Below are positions 22,665 through 34,708 of a stretch of 64,000 bases of DNA, piece after piece. The notes under the pieces were generated by a model. That model searched no databases. It was not told the origin of the DNA and worked only from the letters and a program-made list of their open reading frames with translations. Origin of the DNA: Siphonodentalium dalli (taxonomy: Eukaryota > Mollusca > Scaphopoda > Gadilida > Siphonodentaliidae). Both the position numbers and the translations under genes were made by a program. The DNA lies in the NCBI GenBank assembly GCA_032622095.1, contig CP136068.1, positions 61,030,025-61,094,024 on the forward strand, given 5' to 3'. Position 1 is the first letter of the stretch; every line of letters starts with the position of its first letter.

Positions 22665-25464
22665 TGCGAAGCCAGGACAATAGGAAATTATACTTGCCGT
22701 GACGCCTCAGTTGTAGACTACATGATTTGTTCTTTAAATGCATTGCCTCTGACCTTAGATTTCGCAGTTGGTGAGACAAATAAATTATTCTCAGATGTAC
22801 ACAAACGTATCTCAACCAAATTATCAGTGCACATAAATACTCCTACTGATAAACGAGAGTACAAATTTTATAATATTTTTACCCCTAAATGGGATTCCTC
22901 CAAATCAACTGAGTATATATGGAACATGGACCCTATGGAAATTTCTGAACTGCGATGTTTGTTAAATAATTGTTCGCCCTCTACCGCTAGTAATATACAA
23001 GTAAATGAAATAGTTGGCAGGATATCTCATATACTTCTTAAGTCGTCGTATGACACTTTTGGACATAACATTAGAAAGCCAAAAAAATGAAGAAGAAAAA
23101 ATAAAACCTTGGTTTAACTCAATATGCCACAAAGTGCGCAAGGAATATCATAAAGTCGTGCGATGTCACAAGCAACAGAAAAACGAAAGTACACGACGAC
23201 TTGTACGCGAAATGTCTATTAAATATAAACACACAATGGATAATGCAATAACATTGCACAGAGAAAATATCACGTATGAAATTTCGAAACTTAAAAAAGA
23301 AAACTCGAGGAAATTTTGGTCCTTACTTAATAAACGAGATAAAAATACGCATAACGTAATAAAAATAGTCTTACTGGAAGAACATTTTCGAGTACTAAAT
23401 TCTGAGACAATTACTGGAGATTTACATATGAACAATGAGGTAATCACTACGAACGACCACTTAAATAGACCGATAACTAGAGAAGAAGTAACGACCGCTA
23501 TTAAGAGTTTAAAATATAAGAAATCCCCAGGCGAGGATGGAATTCTCAATGAATATATCAAGGCATCCTCTGACACCCTCATAGACATTTATTGTAATAC
23601 ATTTAATTTAGTTTTTGAATCAGGTTGTGTCCCAGAAATATGGGGTATCGGAACTATCATCCCTCTTTATAAGAATAAAGGTGATAAGGGAAATCCCAAG
23701 AATTATAGACCCATTACCCTTTTGAGCTGCTTAGGGAAACTATTTACAAAGATTTTATCAAATAGATTATATACTTATATTGAAGAAAATGAAGTTATGC
23801 GCGAGAACCAGGCAGGTTTCAGAAAAGGCTACTCCACAACTGATAACATTTGTTTTACACTTATTATCGGAAATCACAAAGGCATTCAATAGGAATTTGT
23901 ATTGCGCTTTTATAGACTTCGAGAAAGCATTCGACAAGGTATGGAGACAAGCACTTTGGTACAAACTTTCGAATATTAACATAAATGGTAAATTGCTCAC
24001 AATTATAAAAAATATGTACACTAACATTAAGTCGAAAGTTAGATTGGGCGATCAAATATCCGATTGTTTCCCTTGCTTATCTGGGGTAAGACAAGGTGAA
24101 AACCTATCACCCCTGTTATTCTTGCTTTATCTGAACGATCTGGAAGATTTTCTTAAGTCAGAAGGTGGTGAAGGACTACTTAAAATGTCAAGAGATATTG
24201 ATACTCACTTGAAGATGTACGTCAAATTATTCATTGACTCTGACACATTAAATTATTTGACTTATTTGGTTCTGATATAAGCCTGTAGTGGACTTATAGC
24301 TTTTATTCTGTTGGATGGCGTGGGCCACATCTATAAAGAGCATACATCTGATGCTGAAATAGACCCATACTGAGCTTATTTGTTTTTGTTTTTTTTATTT
24401 ATTTAATTAAATTTTTTAGATAAAAATGTTTAAAAAACCGACATTGTATAACATCTGCCAGGGTACCCAGAGTCTCCGCACCAAAATTAGTTGAAATTGG
24501 ACCAGCAGTCTGGGAGAAAATCCGGACAGACAGACAGATCCTACTCTTGGAAGTAGTCAGCCAACACAAGCATCTCATTATAGCATTTAATGAAAACAGA
24601 TCATGAGCAACCCAAATTGATACTGTGTGTGCCAATGCATGGCAGAAGCTGTCTGTACTTAGGCAATACAAATTCGTTCTCGATAGATCTACTTTGGAAA
24701 AATGTTATATTACCATAGTTAGACCTATACTTGAATATGCGAGTACTGCTTGGGGAAACTGTAATATCACTGATTCATTGAACATAGAACTATTCAATAT
24801 GATGCAGCACGCATAGTAACCGGCGTAACTAGATCTATCAGTTTTTAAACCCTGTTAGAAGAAACTGGATGGGAACTCTTAAGCAAATGGCGAGAGAAAT
24901 CCAGATTATACCTATTCCACAAAATGATACAAGCCAAAGCCCCTAACTACCTGAACAATTTTCTTCCTGCTTGTGTATCTGAGGCATCCGAATCAAACAT
25001 GGAAACTCGAAATGCGAACGACTATAGAGTCCCTAGATGGAATACTAAATCGCATGAAAAACTACCTCTCTGGAACCATATCTGAATTTGACGTATTTAA
25101 AAAGGAAATTAACATTAATGTAAAACAAAGGAAGCCTTGGTACTATTGCTCATACAATCGAAGAGCTCAGATATTACATACTCGCCTGTGTACTGAATGT
25201 AGTAACTTAAATAGTCACAAACTCTCTAATTATATATCCGATACTGACCGTTGTGTGTGTGGTGGATTGAAGACACGTATCATTTTATTTTCCAATGCCT
25301 GCAATACGAACACGCCCGCCGCGACCTTTTGTCTACCCGACAATCTTACACTAACTGACACATTATTTCTTTATGGAGACGACAATCTAAACAAAAACTA
25401 CAACCGCCGCATATTTAAATCATTTCAAAAATTCATTCTGGACACAGGAAGATTCAGTGAATGA
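22665..25464 (+). pseudogene. Jockey/CR1-like LINE ORF2, frameshifted and interrupted
   Basis: The longest LINE here. The endonuclease tail comes first (DASVVDYMI, with FSDVH in place of the usual SDH). After a frameshift near 23050 come the linker and fingers: KPWFNSICHKVRKEYHK, KSLKYKKSPGEDGILNEYIK, TIIPLYKNKGDKGNPKNYRP, ITLLSCLGKLF and NQAGFRKGYSTTDNI. After a second shift near 23880 come motif A (FIDFEKAFDKVW) and motif B (GVRQGENLSPLLFLLYLNDL). Where a YADD-type box is expected there is only LFIDSDT (about 24225-24245). About 340 bp of other repeat (24281-24620) then intervene before the thumb block (LRQYKFVLD, RPILEYASTAWGN). The C-terminal end (ILHTRLCTECSNL, CVCGG) closes at 25464. 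Inactive. Confidence 0.9.
24281..24620. repeat. Unrelated repeat inserted in the LINE
   Basis: Separates the palm and thumb coding of the LINE. The part at 24430-24540 (acattgtataacatctgcc, agggtacccagagtc) resembles the sequence starting at 46438. Both lie at a LINE break. Confidence 0.5.
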
Positions 25465-26419
25465 TGTACATGAGCATCCTAGAATCCACATCTGAGCTTC
25501 GTATATCATATATCAGGCATGTAGTCGCACTAAAACTACAATACTCCGCATGCATATTTATTAGCAACGGCCGGGACCATTCAAGGGTTTATGGTATTCT
25601 GCCAACATGCACATAATGCACAACCATGCATGTTTTTCTTCTGTTCTGCTCTAAGCTAAACATAGTTTTATTTCCACCCCAACTACCATATACACCTACT
25701 GTCTACTATTATGATAAACGATTTATAATTAATGAACACATATACTGTGTGGGCTTCGCTTGGTACAGGGATGACTACAAAAAGCTCACGCTTTACTTTC
25801 GTTCCTTTTCCAACCAAATACATATATCTATACATAATTATATGCAAATGGAACAGAGCGAAATTTATTTACTGTGTATACATGTATATAAAAGTTTGTA
25901 AAATAAAATGAATTGTGTTGGTGTATGGAGAATAAACAATGTTTAAACTACTCTTTTATATATATAGATGAATGGAACCACCGGTAATCACTATAGACAG
26001 TGTATATTATGTGATAACATTTTGCTGTTAAAGTGAACACTTGTAATAACAATTTGGTCAGCCATTCATTGTTGGGTGCCACACAGCGGTATTGTAACCT
26101 GCTATGTCAGACTTCTAGGTAGAAAAGAATTACATTCACATACAATTGATGAAACAGTACACGGGACAGTGCACCGTGGCAATCTTTTCAGCACTTTAAC
26201 AAAGCAACAAATACTAATGAGGGTCGCCATTGTAAAGTTTGGGGATGTACTCGATCTCGGTTCTGGTTATGGTGTACTGGATATCATGTTCGACAAAGAG
26301 AGGTAACTCTACTATCTGGAGTTTGATATATAGTGGAGTTTTGAAACATGCACAGCCGGGTGGAAATTAATTTATTACAGGGCGATAAACACTGGCGATG
26401 CGCAAGCTTTTTAGTTTTT
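25465..26419. other. LINE 3' flank and unassigned intron sequence
   Basis: No conserved frame. A 76-codon frame at 26076-26306 contains LDLGSGYG by chance and is not supported as a gene. Confidence 0.4.
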
Positions 26420-27230
26420 AGCTCAACTTTACTTGTAAAGTTTGAGCTATTGCCATGGGTCCGTCCGTCTGTCCATCAACAATTTCCGTTAGCACACCCT
26501 ACAGGTCACATCTCTCATCCGATCATCACCAAACTTCATATGGATCTTCGGGGTGACCTCTAGATTTGAGCCTCCTATTTTGACAGAACTTTATTAAGAA
26601 ACATTGCCACCAGTGACCATCTTGGATTTGAAATTTGAATCCATCGGCACACCCTGAAGCCCGCATTTATTGGAGAATTATTTTCATGCTTATTTAGGAT
26701 GAGATGGGAGCTATCAATTTAAATGATTTTCGATGAAAATTTTTGCAGCTGGCAGCCATCTTGGATTTTATCTCTTAAATCCTTTAGCACAGTCTACATA
26801 CCACATCCCTCATCTGATCATCACCAAACGTCATATGCATCCTCGGTGTGACCTGTATATGGGAGCTTCCCTTTTTCCCCCAAAATTTGTTAAAAAAACA
26901 TGGCTGCCAGTGGCCATCTTGGATTTTACTCTTTGTATGACTAAATCTTTTAGCACAACACAGCAGGTCACATCGCAGGTCACATCTCTAATCTGATCAT
27001 CACTAAACTTCATATGGATCCTCGGAGATGGGAGCTTGACATTTTTTCTGAATTCTGTTAAAAAAAAATGGCTGCTAGTGGCCATTTCGGATTTTACTCT
27101 TGTATGACTAAATCCGTTTAGTATTAAATCGACATACCAACTTTCTGCATTCCCTATTGCTCCATTATCTGTAACATTTGTCAATAGCCCCTCTCCAAGT
27201 TGAGTTTCAGTGTCATTGACACTTTCATTT
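26420..27230 (+). mobile_element. HINE-like element, copy 3 (short, near complete)
   Basis: Head TAGCTCAACTT (26419-26429) with hairpin, CCATGG, GTCCGTCC box, then about three core units with 'ccagtgg/gccatcttggattt' and 'tcatcaccaaact(t/g)catatg'. The tail is AAGTTGAG (27197-27204), hairpin AGTGTCATTGACACT (27209-27223) and TTCATT. The complete set of head, core and tail in about 810 bp makes this a good type copy. Confidence 0.75.
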
Positions 27231-27267
27231 TATGTGGCCTAAGATCTAAAATGTAAGCTCTGTGTTT

Positions 27268-27700
27268 TTGTCCTCCAAATTTTTCAAAGTACAGGGGACT
27301 ATAGAAATGATCTTCATCCATCCTTCCGTCCGTCCGTCGAACCAGATTTGGGTACCTTAACTATGTAATCAACTCATCCTAAATTTTGTATCCTGTTTAC
27401 CTAAAACTTCAGGACTTTATTACTGACACATCTCGAAGATGTGCAACAGGTATTGTTTTGATGGAAATGTTTTTTAATTTAGAGTTATCCACCCTTCCTT
27501 GATTTTGAGTGAATATGCACTTGGGTGCTTTAATTGTGAACATCTCTTACAATTTGTATCCTATGCACTTAAAACTTTAGGACATTGTTACTGACACATT
27601 GAAGATGTGCAACATATTTAATGACTATACACTTTGTATCATATTGTTTTAATCAACTCCTCCTTGCCACCTTCATCGGGGGACATATTGGTCAGTGATG
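27268..27700 (+). repeat. GGGGACTATAGAAA family with CCGTCC box, copy 1
   Basis: Starts 'ccaaatttttcaaagtacag', 'gggactatagaaatg', then 'tccatccttccgtccgtccg'. Units follow with 'aaactt(c/t)aggactttatta' and 'acacat(ctcgaa)gatgtgcaaca'. Another copy lies at 47405; a fragment with the same start lies near 44070-44115, next to an MLH1 exon. Confidence 0.5.
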
Positions 27701-28542
27701 TCTATTTTAATCATGATGAGCCTCACACAGTTGATGATCTTCAACTTCTGATGATTAATTACCATATTTGGTTTGATTTTGATAAAAAATAGACAAACTA
27801 AGGGCAGGTATAATAAATCGGACAAACCTTGTTTTCGATCGCAATAGTGATATTGTTATGAATGGTCCACATATCAAATGTGAATGTAATGGTTGAATTT
27901 GTATAAATTATTGCGATATGAATGAAACTGGTTGAGATTTGTTCAAGTTATCATGCTAACAGACCTAAATTTTCCTGAAATTGCCAAAAAAAATAGACGA
28001 ACTAAGGCATAACTCTGGTTAGAAAGTACATGTCGAGTTATCTGTGACTAAAATATACTCCCAGCACTAATGCAGGGCGCCTGGGTGTGAACCGCACTGG
28101 CTTTATACCATACAGTGACTCCAGCATACAACCAGTAATTAATTAGCTCTCCATATTCCTTTCATATCTCATGCAGCCTGTGGGAGCATGGGCAGGGCAC
28201 CCTGGCAAATTAATCACCGTTTATTATTCGATGTATAAAATGTTAAATTGTATTGTTATTTTTAAAGGAAAAACAGAATTGCAATTAGCCAATAAAACGA
28301 TAAAAACAATTATGACGCAGCAAAACAAAGTTATCAAACGAATTATATTTTTTAGAAAATCAGCAAAATATAATTGAATTAGTTTCCAAAACGACAATTT
28401 AACGCTTTAGTTCGTTCAATGCAAACGGAACCCAAAACCATGTATTTCCTATAAACAATGCGAAAACGATCGTGCATGAACATGTTTTTATCGCTAATTG
28501 TATGAATTCAGTTCTTTCTAATTTCGGGTGTAGATTATATTT
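27701..28542. other. No supported gene
   Basis: The region near 28026-28110 is an inverted, diverged copy of 34985-35035 (gtgaaccgcactgg / ccagtgcggttca). Nothing else is recognised. Confidence 0.4.
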
Positions 28543-28689
28543 AAGAAATAAATACACGGTGTAGAGGTGTGTATGGTCAAGTTGTACCACAAAAAACTGA
28601 TTGTAGGACGACGCGTAGCAGAGTCCTACAATCAGTTTTTTGTGGTACAACTTGACCATACACACCGATACACCGTGTATTTATTTCTT
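28543..28689. repeat. Long hairpin with 67-bp arms and 13-base loop
   Basis: Arms 28543-28609 and 28623-28689 are reverse complements with about two mismatches. The inner 43 bases are perfect. Loop is gacgcgtagcaga. Transcribed in either direction it would form a stable duplex of about 67 bp. Confidence 0.95.
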
Positions 28690-29580
28690 TTGTAATACGA
28701 CTGAAAGTTTATGGTCACAATTCGACTGAATAGTCAACGAAATACTGCGCTTTTTCGGTCTCAGGTGATAAAACATTTCGTGGTGTAATTCGTATTGGGC
28801 GTACTCGATTTCTGTGCATGGAGTACTCTTGTAATGTCTTGTCTTGTTATGAAATTCCCCCGTTGACTTTTCGAGGCACCTCTTCTAGAAATAATCGTTG
28901 TGATTGGCTAAAAAACGATGTGTTTTCAGCGGCGCCCGTGCGTTTCATTTAAATTGTACAGGAAATACGATTTCGGTCATTTCTGTTTTGAACGTTGTTG
29001 GGACAACATGAATATGATCATCGACTATGGACCATTTTCCTTACACAAAGCGATCTAAATGATCTAGTTTACTAAACTAATCTTATTCCCCTTCTGTATA
29101 CTGGTGAACAGACGCTTTCATTTTCAACTTGATTCCGAAATATCGAATATGATCGAGATTCGAATCGACGAATGCACAGCCCGGCCCCATGGATTTATTT
29201 TGTCATTTAATATACTTATTAAGTAACTTTCTTTGGTCGTAACATATATCAATATACCATAACATCATTTGGACCATATTCATTGGCAACCAAACTGGTT
29301 TCAAGCGACAAATCGCTAGAAAATTCGCAAGATTGTCAAGATGTAGAAAAATTCAAAGGGTTACGGGTGCAGGTGTACTCCGTTGATGCCCCGTTTGCGC
29401 GGAGTTAGAAAAGACGGGAAAAGTCGCGTGCGGCGATCTGAATAAACCGATTTTTTTCGTGGTACAATTGGAAAAAGTAGAATTGTACCACAAAACTGGA
29501 ACGAGATAGCCATGGTAACTCGGGCCACTGGCCAATCAGGACATGGCTTTTAAGCATAGTTAGGCAGGGTCGTATTACAA
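28690..29580. mobile_element. Possible short DNA element with TTGTAATACGAC ends
   Basis: TTGTAATACGAC at 28690-28701 and its complement GTCGTATTACAA at 29569-29580 bracket 891 bp. Inside, a smaller hairpin at 29459-29491 (gtggtacaatt...aattgtaccac) repeats the TTGTACCACAAAA motif of the long hairpin next door. No transposase or clear target duplication. Only 12 bp of end match, so chance is possible. Confidence 0.3.
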
Positions 29581-29925
29581 TTTTATTTATACATGCACAT
29601 GGGTAATTTCCGTATTTATCAACGGATTCGAGCCATTGAAGTCTCAAACCACAACCGCGGATTCCAATTATACACTTGGTACATTTCATTTTTGTCAAAA
29701 GCTGAAGTTTAATGAAATTAAAAAAATGCAATATATAGTATCAGCTTATTTTTCGATGTGTCACATGATTACGTAACTTACCCACATGCCAGACAGCAGA
29801 CTGCGGCGACATAACCTTTGATCTACCGCCGACGGACTGGGCCTGGTAAAGCTATTTTTAACATGGCGTAAGGTAATTAGCCTGTCACACGGACTTCTTT
29901 TTTAATGGAGCGAGAACGAAATGCT
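29581..29925. other. No recognisable feature
   Basis: Sequence between the possible element and the satellite; no frame, repeat or motif identified. Confidence 0.35.
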
Positions 29926-32598
29926 GGGTGTGGGTGCGGACAGACTTATTATACCAAAGGCTCGCGCGGCTGCCCAGAATGCTTCACTCCGAAACCGCTA
30001 TATCGTGAAATATTTAGTCAACCTATATGAATATCTTTATTGGTTATTATAGAGCTATATTCTCCCGACATATAGCCGTTTTCCAATCGAAAATATATGC
30101 ACGGGAACTTTGATTTATTTTCAATTTACCAGACCTGGGTGTGGGTGCGGTTCGGATATTCACAGTCATCGGCAAACTATTTAATACTTCTTATACACAA
30201 GGCTCGCGTGGCTGTCAGAACGTTTCACTTTGAAACCGTTATATCTTGAAATATTAAGTCACAGCATATGATTCTATTTATTGGATATTATAGAGCTATA
30301 TTCTCCCGACATATAGCCGTTTTCCAATCGAAAATATATCCACGGGAACTTTGATTTATTATCAATTTACCAGACCTGGGTGTGGGTGCGGTTCGGATAT
30401 TCACAGTCATCGGCAAACTATTTAATACTTCTTATACACAATGCTCGCGTGGCTGTCAGAACGTTTCACTTTGAAACCGTTATATCTTGAAATATTAAGT
30501 CACAGCATATGATTCTATTTATTGGATATTATAGAGCTATATTCTCCCGACATATAGCCGTTTTCGAATCGAAAATATATCCACGGGAACTTTGATTTAT
30601 TTTCAATTTACCAGACCTGGGTGTGGGTGCGGTTCGGATATTCACAGTCATCGGCAAACTATTTAATACTTATACACAAGGCTCGCGTGGCTGTCAGAAC
30701 GTTTCACTTTGAAACCGTTATATCTTGAAATATTAAGTCACAGCATATGATTCTATTTATTGGATATTATAGAGCTATATTCTCCCGACATATAGCCGTT
30801 TTCCAATCGAAAATATATGCACGGGAACTTTGATTTATTTTCAATTTACCAGACCTGGGTGTGGGTGCGGTTCGGATATTCACAGTCATCGGCAAACTAT
30901 TTAATACTTCTTATACACAAGGCTCGCGTGGCTGTCAGAACGTTTCACTTTGAAACCGTTATATCTTGAAATATTAAGTCACAGCATATGATTCTATTTA
31001 TTGGATATTATAGAGCTATATTCTCCCGACATATAGCCGTTTTCCAATCGAAAATATATCCACGGGAACTTTGATTTATTATCAATTTACCAGACCTGGG
31101 TGTGGGTGCGGTTCGGATATTCACAGTCATCGGCAAACTATTTAATACTTCTTATACACAATGCTCGCGTGGCTGTCAGAACGTTTCACTTTGAAACCGT
31201 TATATCTTGAAATATTAAGTCACAGCATATGATTCTATTTATTGGATATTATAGAGCTATATTCTCCCGACATATAGCCATTTTCCAATCGAAAATATAT
31301 CCACGGGAACTTTGATTTATTTTCAATTTACCAGACCTGGGTGTGGGTGCGGTTCGGATATTCACAGTCATCGGCAAACTATTTAATACTTCTTATACAC
31401 AATGCTCGCGTGGCTGTCAGAACGTTTCACTTTGAAACCGTTATATCTTGAAATATTAAGTCACAGCATATGATTCTATTTATTGGATATTATAGAGCTA
31501 TATTCTCCCGACATATAGCCGTTTTCGAATCGAAAATATATCCACGGGAACTTTGATTTATTTTCAATTTACCAGACCTGGGTGTGGGTGCGGTTCGGAT
31601 ATTCACAGTCATCGGCAAACTATTTAATACTTATACACAAGGCTCGCGTGGCTGTCAGAACGTTTCACTTTGAAACCGTTATATCTTGAAATATTAAGTC
31701 ACAGCATATGATTCTATTTATTGGATATTATAGAGCTATATTCTCCCGACATATAGCCGTTTTCCAATCGAAAATATATGCACGGGAACTTTGATTTATT
31801 TTCAATTTACCAGACCTGGGTGTGGGTGCGGTTCGGATATTCACAGTCATCGGCAAACTATTTAATACTTCTTATACACAAGGCTCGCGTGGCTGTCAGA
31901 ACGTTTCACTTTGAAACCGTTATATCTTGAAATATTAAGTCACAGCATATGATTCTATTTATTGGATATTATAGAGCTATATTCTCCCGACATATAGCCG
32001 TTTTCCAATCGAAAATATATCCACGGGAACTTTGATTTATTATCAATTTACCAGACCTGGGTGTGGGTGCGGTTCGGATATTCACAGTCATCGGCAAACT
32101 ATTTAATACTTCTTATACACAATGCTCGCGTGGCTGTCAGAACGTTTCACTTTGAAACCGTTATATCTTGAAATATTAAGTCACAGCATATGATTCTATT
32201 TATTGGATATTATAGAGCTATATTCTCCCGACATATAGCCGTTTTCCAATCGAAAATATATCCACGGGAACTTTGATTTATTTTCAATTTACCAGACCTG
32301 GGTGTGGGTGCGGTTCGGATATTCACAGTCATCGGCAAACTATTTAATACTTCTTATACACAAGGCTCGCGTGGCTGTCAGAACGTTTCACTTTGAAACC
32401 GTTATATCTTGAAATATTAAGTCACAGCATATGATTCTATTTATTGGATATTATAGAGCTATATTCTCCCGACATATAGCCGTTTTCCAATCGAAAATAT
32501 ATCCACGGGAACTTTGATTTATTATCAATTTACCAGACCTGGGTGTGGGTGCGGTTCGGATATTCACAGTCATCGGCAAACTAATACTTCTTATACTG
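29926..32598. repeat. 241-bp satellite array, about 11 copies, with higher-order structure
   Basis: The marker CTCCCGACATATAGCC recurs at 30062, 30303, 30544, 30782, 31023, 31264, 31505, 31743, 31984, 32225 and 32466. Spacing is 241 bp except for two 238-bp steps that lack TTC in 'tacttcttatac'. The first unit (29926-30061) is clearly diverged; the rest differ at only a few positions. Diagnostic differences (atatgc/atatcc, ttttc/ttatc, ccaat/cgaat, aaggc/aatgc) recur every three or four units. The array ends within a unit at about 32598. The ORF-like stretches are not coding. Confidence 0.97.
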
Positions 32599-32919
32599 GC
32601 ACGGTATATTTGTTTGGTTCCTATTTTGTCGGTTCATAGATGCTGACCAAAATATTATAGCTGAGTTTAGGCGGAGAAAACTCAGAAAATTTTCGGAAGA
32701 TTAGTTTGCTACCAGTTAACATACCTAAAAAGAGTGTCTTGCTACCTGTCTTCCTTTTTAAATGTAAGTTAGGTTTTAAAACTTTTAATTTCGTTTATTT
32801 ATCATTTCAGATTCAGGTTTTTTTTAAAATCATAAAAATTAAATAAAATTTGTTTTAAAGTTAAACTTTGAATTTAAAATTTAAAATTATAAACTTGCAA
32901 TGAAAAAGACAGTTTTATG
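32599..32919. other. AT-rich spacer
   Basis: No gene or repeat recognised. The last nine bases (32911-32919, AGTTTTATG) are the left target duplication of the next element. Confidence 0.5.
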
Positions 32920-34699
32920 TAGTCCAAGTCTTCTTGTACTAAAACCAGCTAAGATATTGGGATGGCGATGCTGGTGTTTAGTCCAAGCCCGCTTGTATAC
33001 CAATCCTATCACACGAGTTACGCCCACGATCTGTGGCGGGAATTTGTGGTGTATTTTACTCGATTTACCTAGCAAATCAATACATGATGCTATATACATC
33101 GGAAAGGCTTACATCTTATGGTCATAATGGTGTATAATAATCTAACTTTAATGTTAAATTACACATAGAATATTCCGGTTGATTGCCACAAACATCGATT
33201 TGTTTCTCTGTTTGTTTACGTTTTAACCGAAAGCCGAAGTGGTCCGAATAAGTTCGGCATAATCCGCTGTTAAGATATTGGGATGGCGATGCTGGTGTTT
33301 AGTCCAAGCCCGCTTGTATACCAATCCTATCACACGAGTTACGCCCACGATCTGTGGCGGGAATTTGTGGTGTATTTTACTCGATTTACCTAGCAAATCA
33401 ATACATGATGCTATATACATCGGAAAGGCTTACCAATCCTATCACACGAGTTACGCCCACGATCTGTGGCGGGAATTTGTGGTGTATTTTACTCGATTTA
33501 CCTAGCAAATCAATACATGATGCTATATACATCGGAAAGGCTTACATCTTATGGTCATAATGGTGTATAATAATCTAACTTTAATGTTAAATTACACATA
33601 GAATATTCCGGTTGATTGCCACAAACATCGATTTGTTTCTCTGTTTGTTTACGTTTTAACCGAAAGCCGAAGTGGTCCGAATAAGTTTGTTCTGGGAATT
33701 CTACTTTCCATTTCTATATATAGCGCGGGTTTTCCGAACAAAAATGGCGAAAACCGATCGCCCGAAAGTCCAGTTTTCTATGTGCTTTCAGAACAATTCC
33801 CGCACTAAAAACTTAATGACATAATGGAGGATCAGAACGGTAGTTTTGTTGACAATTTTCGCAAGCAACTTGTCAAAATTGGAGCAAATTAGAACTCTTG
33901 TGTCTGACTTGCCATGCGTGTGATTTTCATCCATGTGCATTTTGACTTTTGTGTTGATAAAATAATCGGAGAACCGAATCACACAGTTTCGAAATATAGT
34001 TCTTCCGTTTTAGTGGGACTTTTCAAACTTAAGGTTAAAAATTTATACAAATTTTGTTTGATTTTTTGTGTGCTTAACAAGAGCACTATATTGCTCTGTT
34101 CGCTTAGTATATATCTTAATTTCGCCGAAGTCCACCAAATGTGGGAAATGTAGCACCATATTATTTATTCTAATACTCGTTGTGTTTACACTGTTTTAAA
34201 CTTTGAGAGGGTTGTAATTCCCCGTAATTTATTTAATGTATTACATTTATATCTTCAATGTTTAATTAATCTATTTATTATTTTATTTATTGACACACAT
34301 AATTACGATTACATGGAGAATTCTTCGTAATTTGCGTTGTTGTCCAAAATCTACGGAATATTTTCAACGGAAAATGCCGAACACAGTTCGCGAGGTCAAC
34401 CGAGTTCGCATACTTTAAAAAAATTGTAAACATTGAGGTAAATGTCTCTTTTCGCATTAAATTACCGTTTTAAATTCACAACTGATGTGGGTTTCAGATA
34501 AAATAGCATGTCTTCTGCGGAAAATATCCGTTTATTGTCGCAATTGTGATATTTTATTTCATATAATTGTGGTTTTATTTGAGCGGGTCACTAACGCTTA
34601 AGCCGTGTCATAAGCGAGCATATAGGGCGGTCTTGGACTAAACACCAGCATCGCCATCCCAATATTTTAGCTGGTTTTAGTACAAGAAGACTTGGACTA
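32920..34699. mobile_element. DNA transposon with 68-bp inverted repeats and 9-bp target duplication
   Basis: Ends 32920-32987 and 34632-34699 are inverted repeats, 67 of 68 bases matching (outer end TAGTCCAAGTCTTC). They are flanked by a perfect direct duplication AGTTTTATG (32911-32919 and 34700-34708). A 9-bp duplication with long inverted repeats is typical of Mutator-like elements. The motif TTTAGTCCAAG recurs at the inner edge of each repeat. No transposase was recognised, so it is probably non-autonomous. Inside are two direct copies of a block of about 300 bp (from 32951 and from 33269), the second with a 112-bp internal duplication. Confidence 0.85.
32951..33688. repeat. Direct duplication inside the 9-bp-duplication element
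   Basis: Block 'gatattgggatggcgatgct ... gccgaagtggtccgaataag' occurs at about 32951-33253 and again from 33269 to 33688. In the second copy 112 bp (33320-33431) are repeated in tandem at 33432-33543. Copies are almost identical, so the duplications are recent. Two frames of 75 codons cover the block but look incidental. Confidence 0.9.
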
Positions 34700-34708
34700 A
34701 GTTTTATG

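Noticed and set aside
26076-26306. 76-codon frame containing LDLGSGYG, like a methyltransferase SAM-binding loop
   Set aside because: The motif is isolated; no other methyltransferase blocks, splice borders or neighbouring exons were seen. Probably chance.
29926-32598. Regular repeats considered as a CRISPR-like array
   Set aside because: Units are contiguous 241-bp satellite copies without unique spacers, in a eukaryotic intron.
32900-33560. Three overlapping frames of 68-75 codons with identical text (CLVQARLYTNPITRVTP)
   Set aside because: Identity reflects a DNA duplication inside a transposon; no domain, and stops bound each copy.
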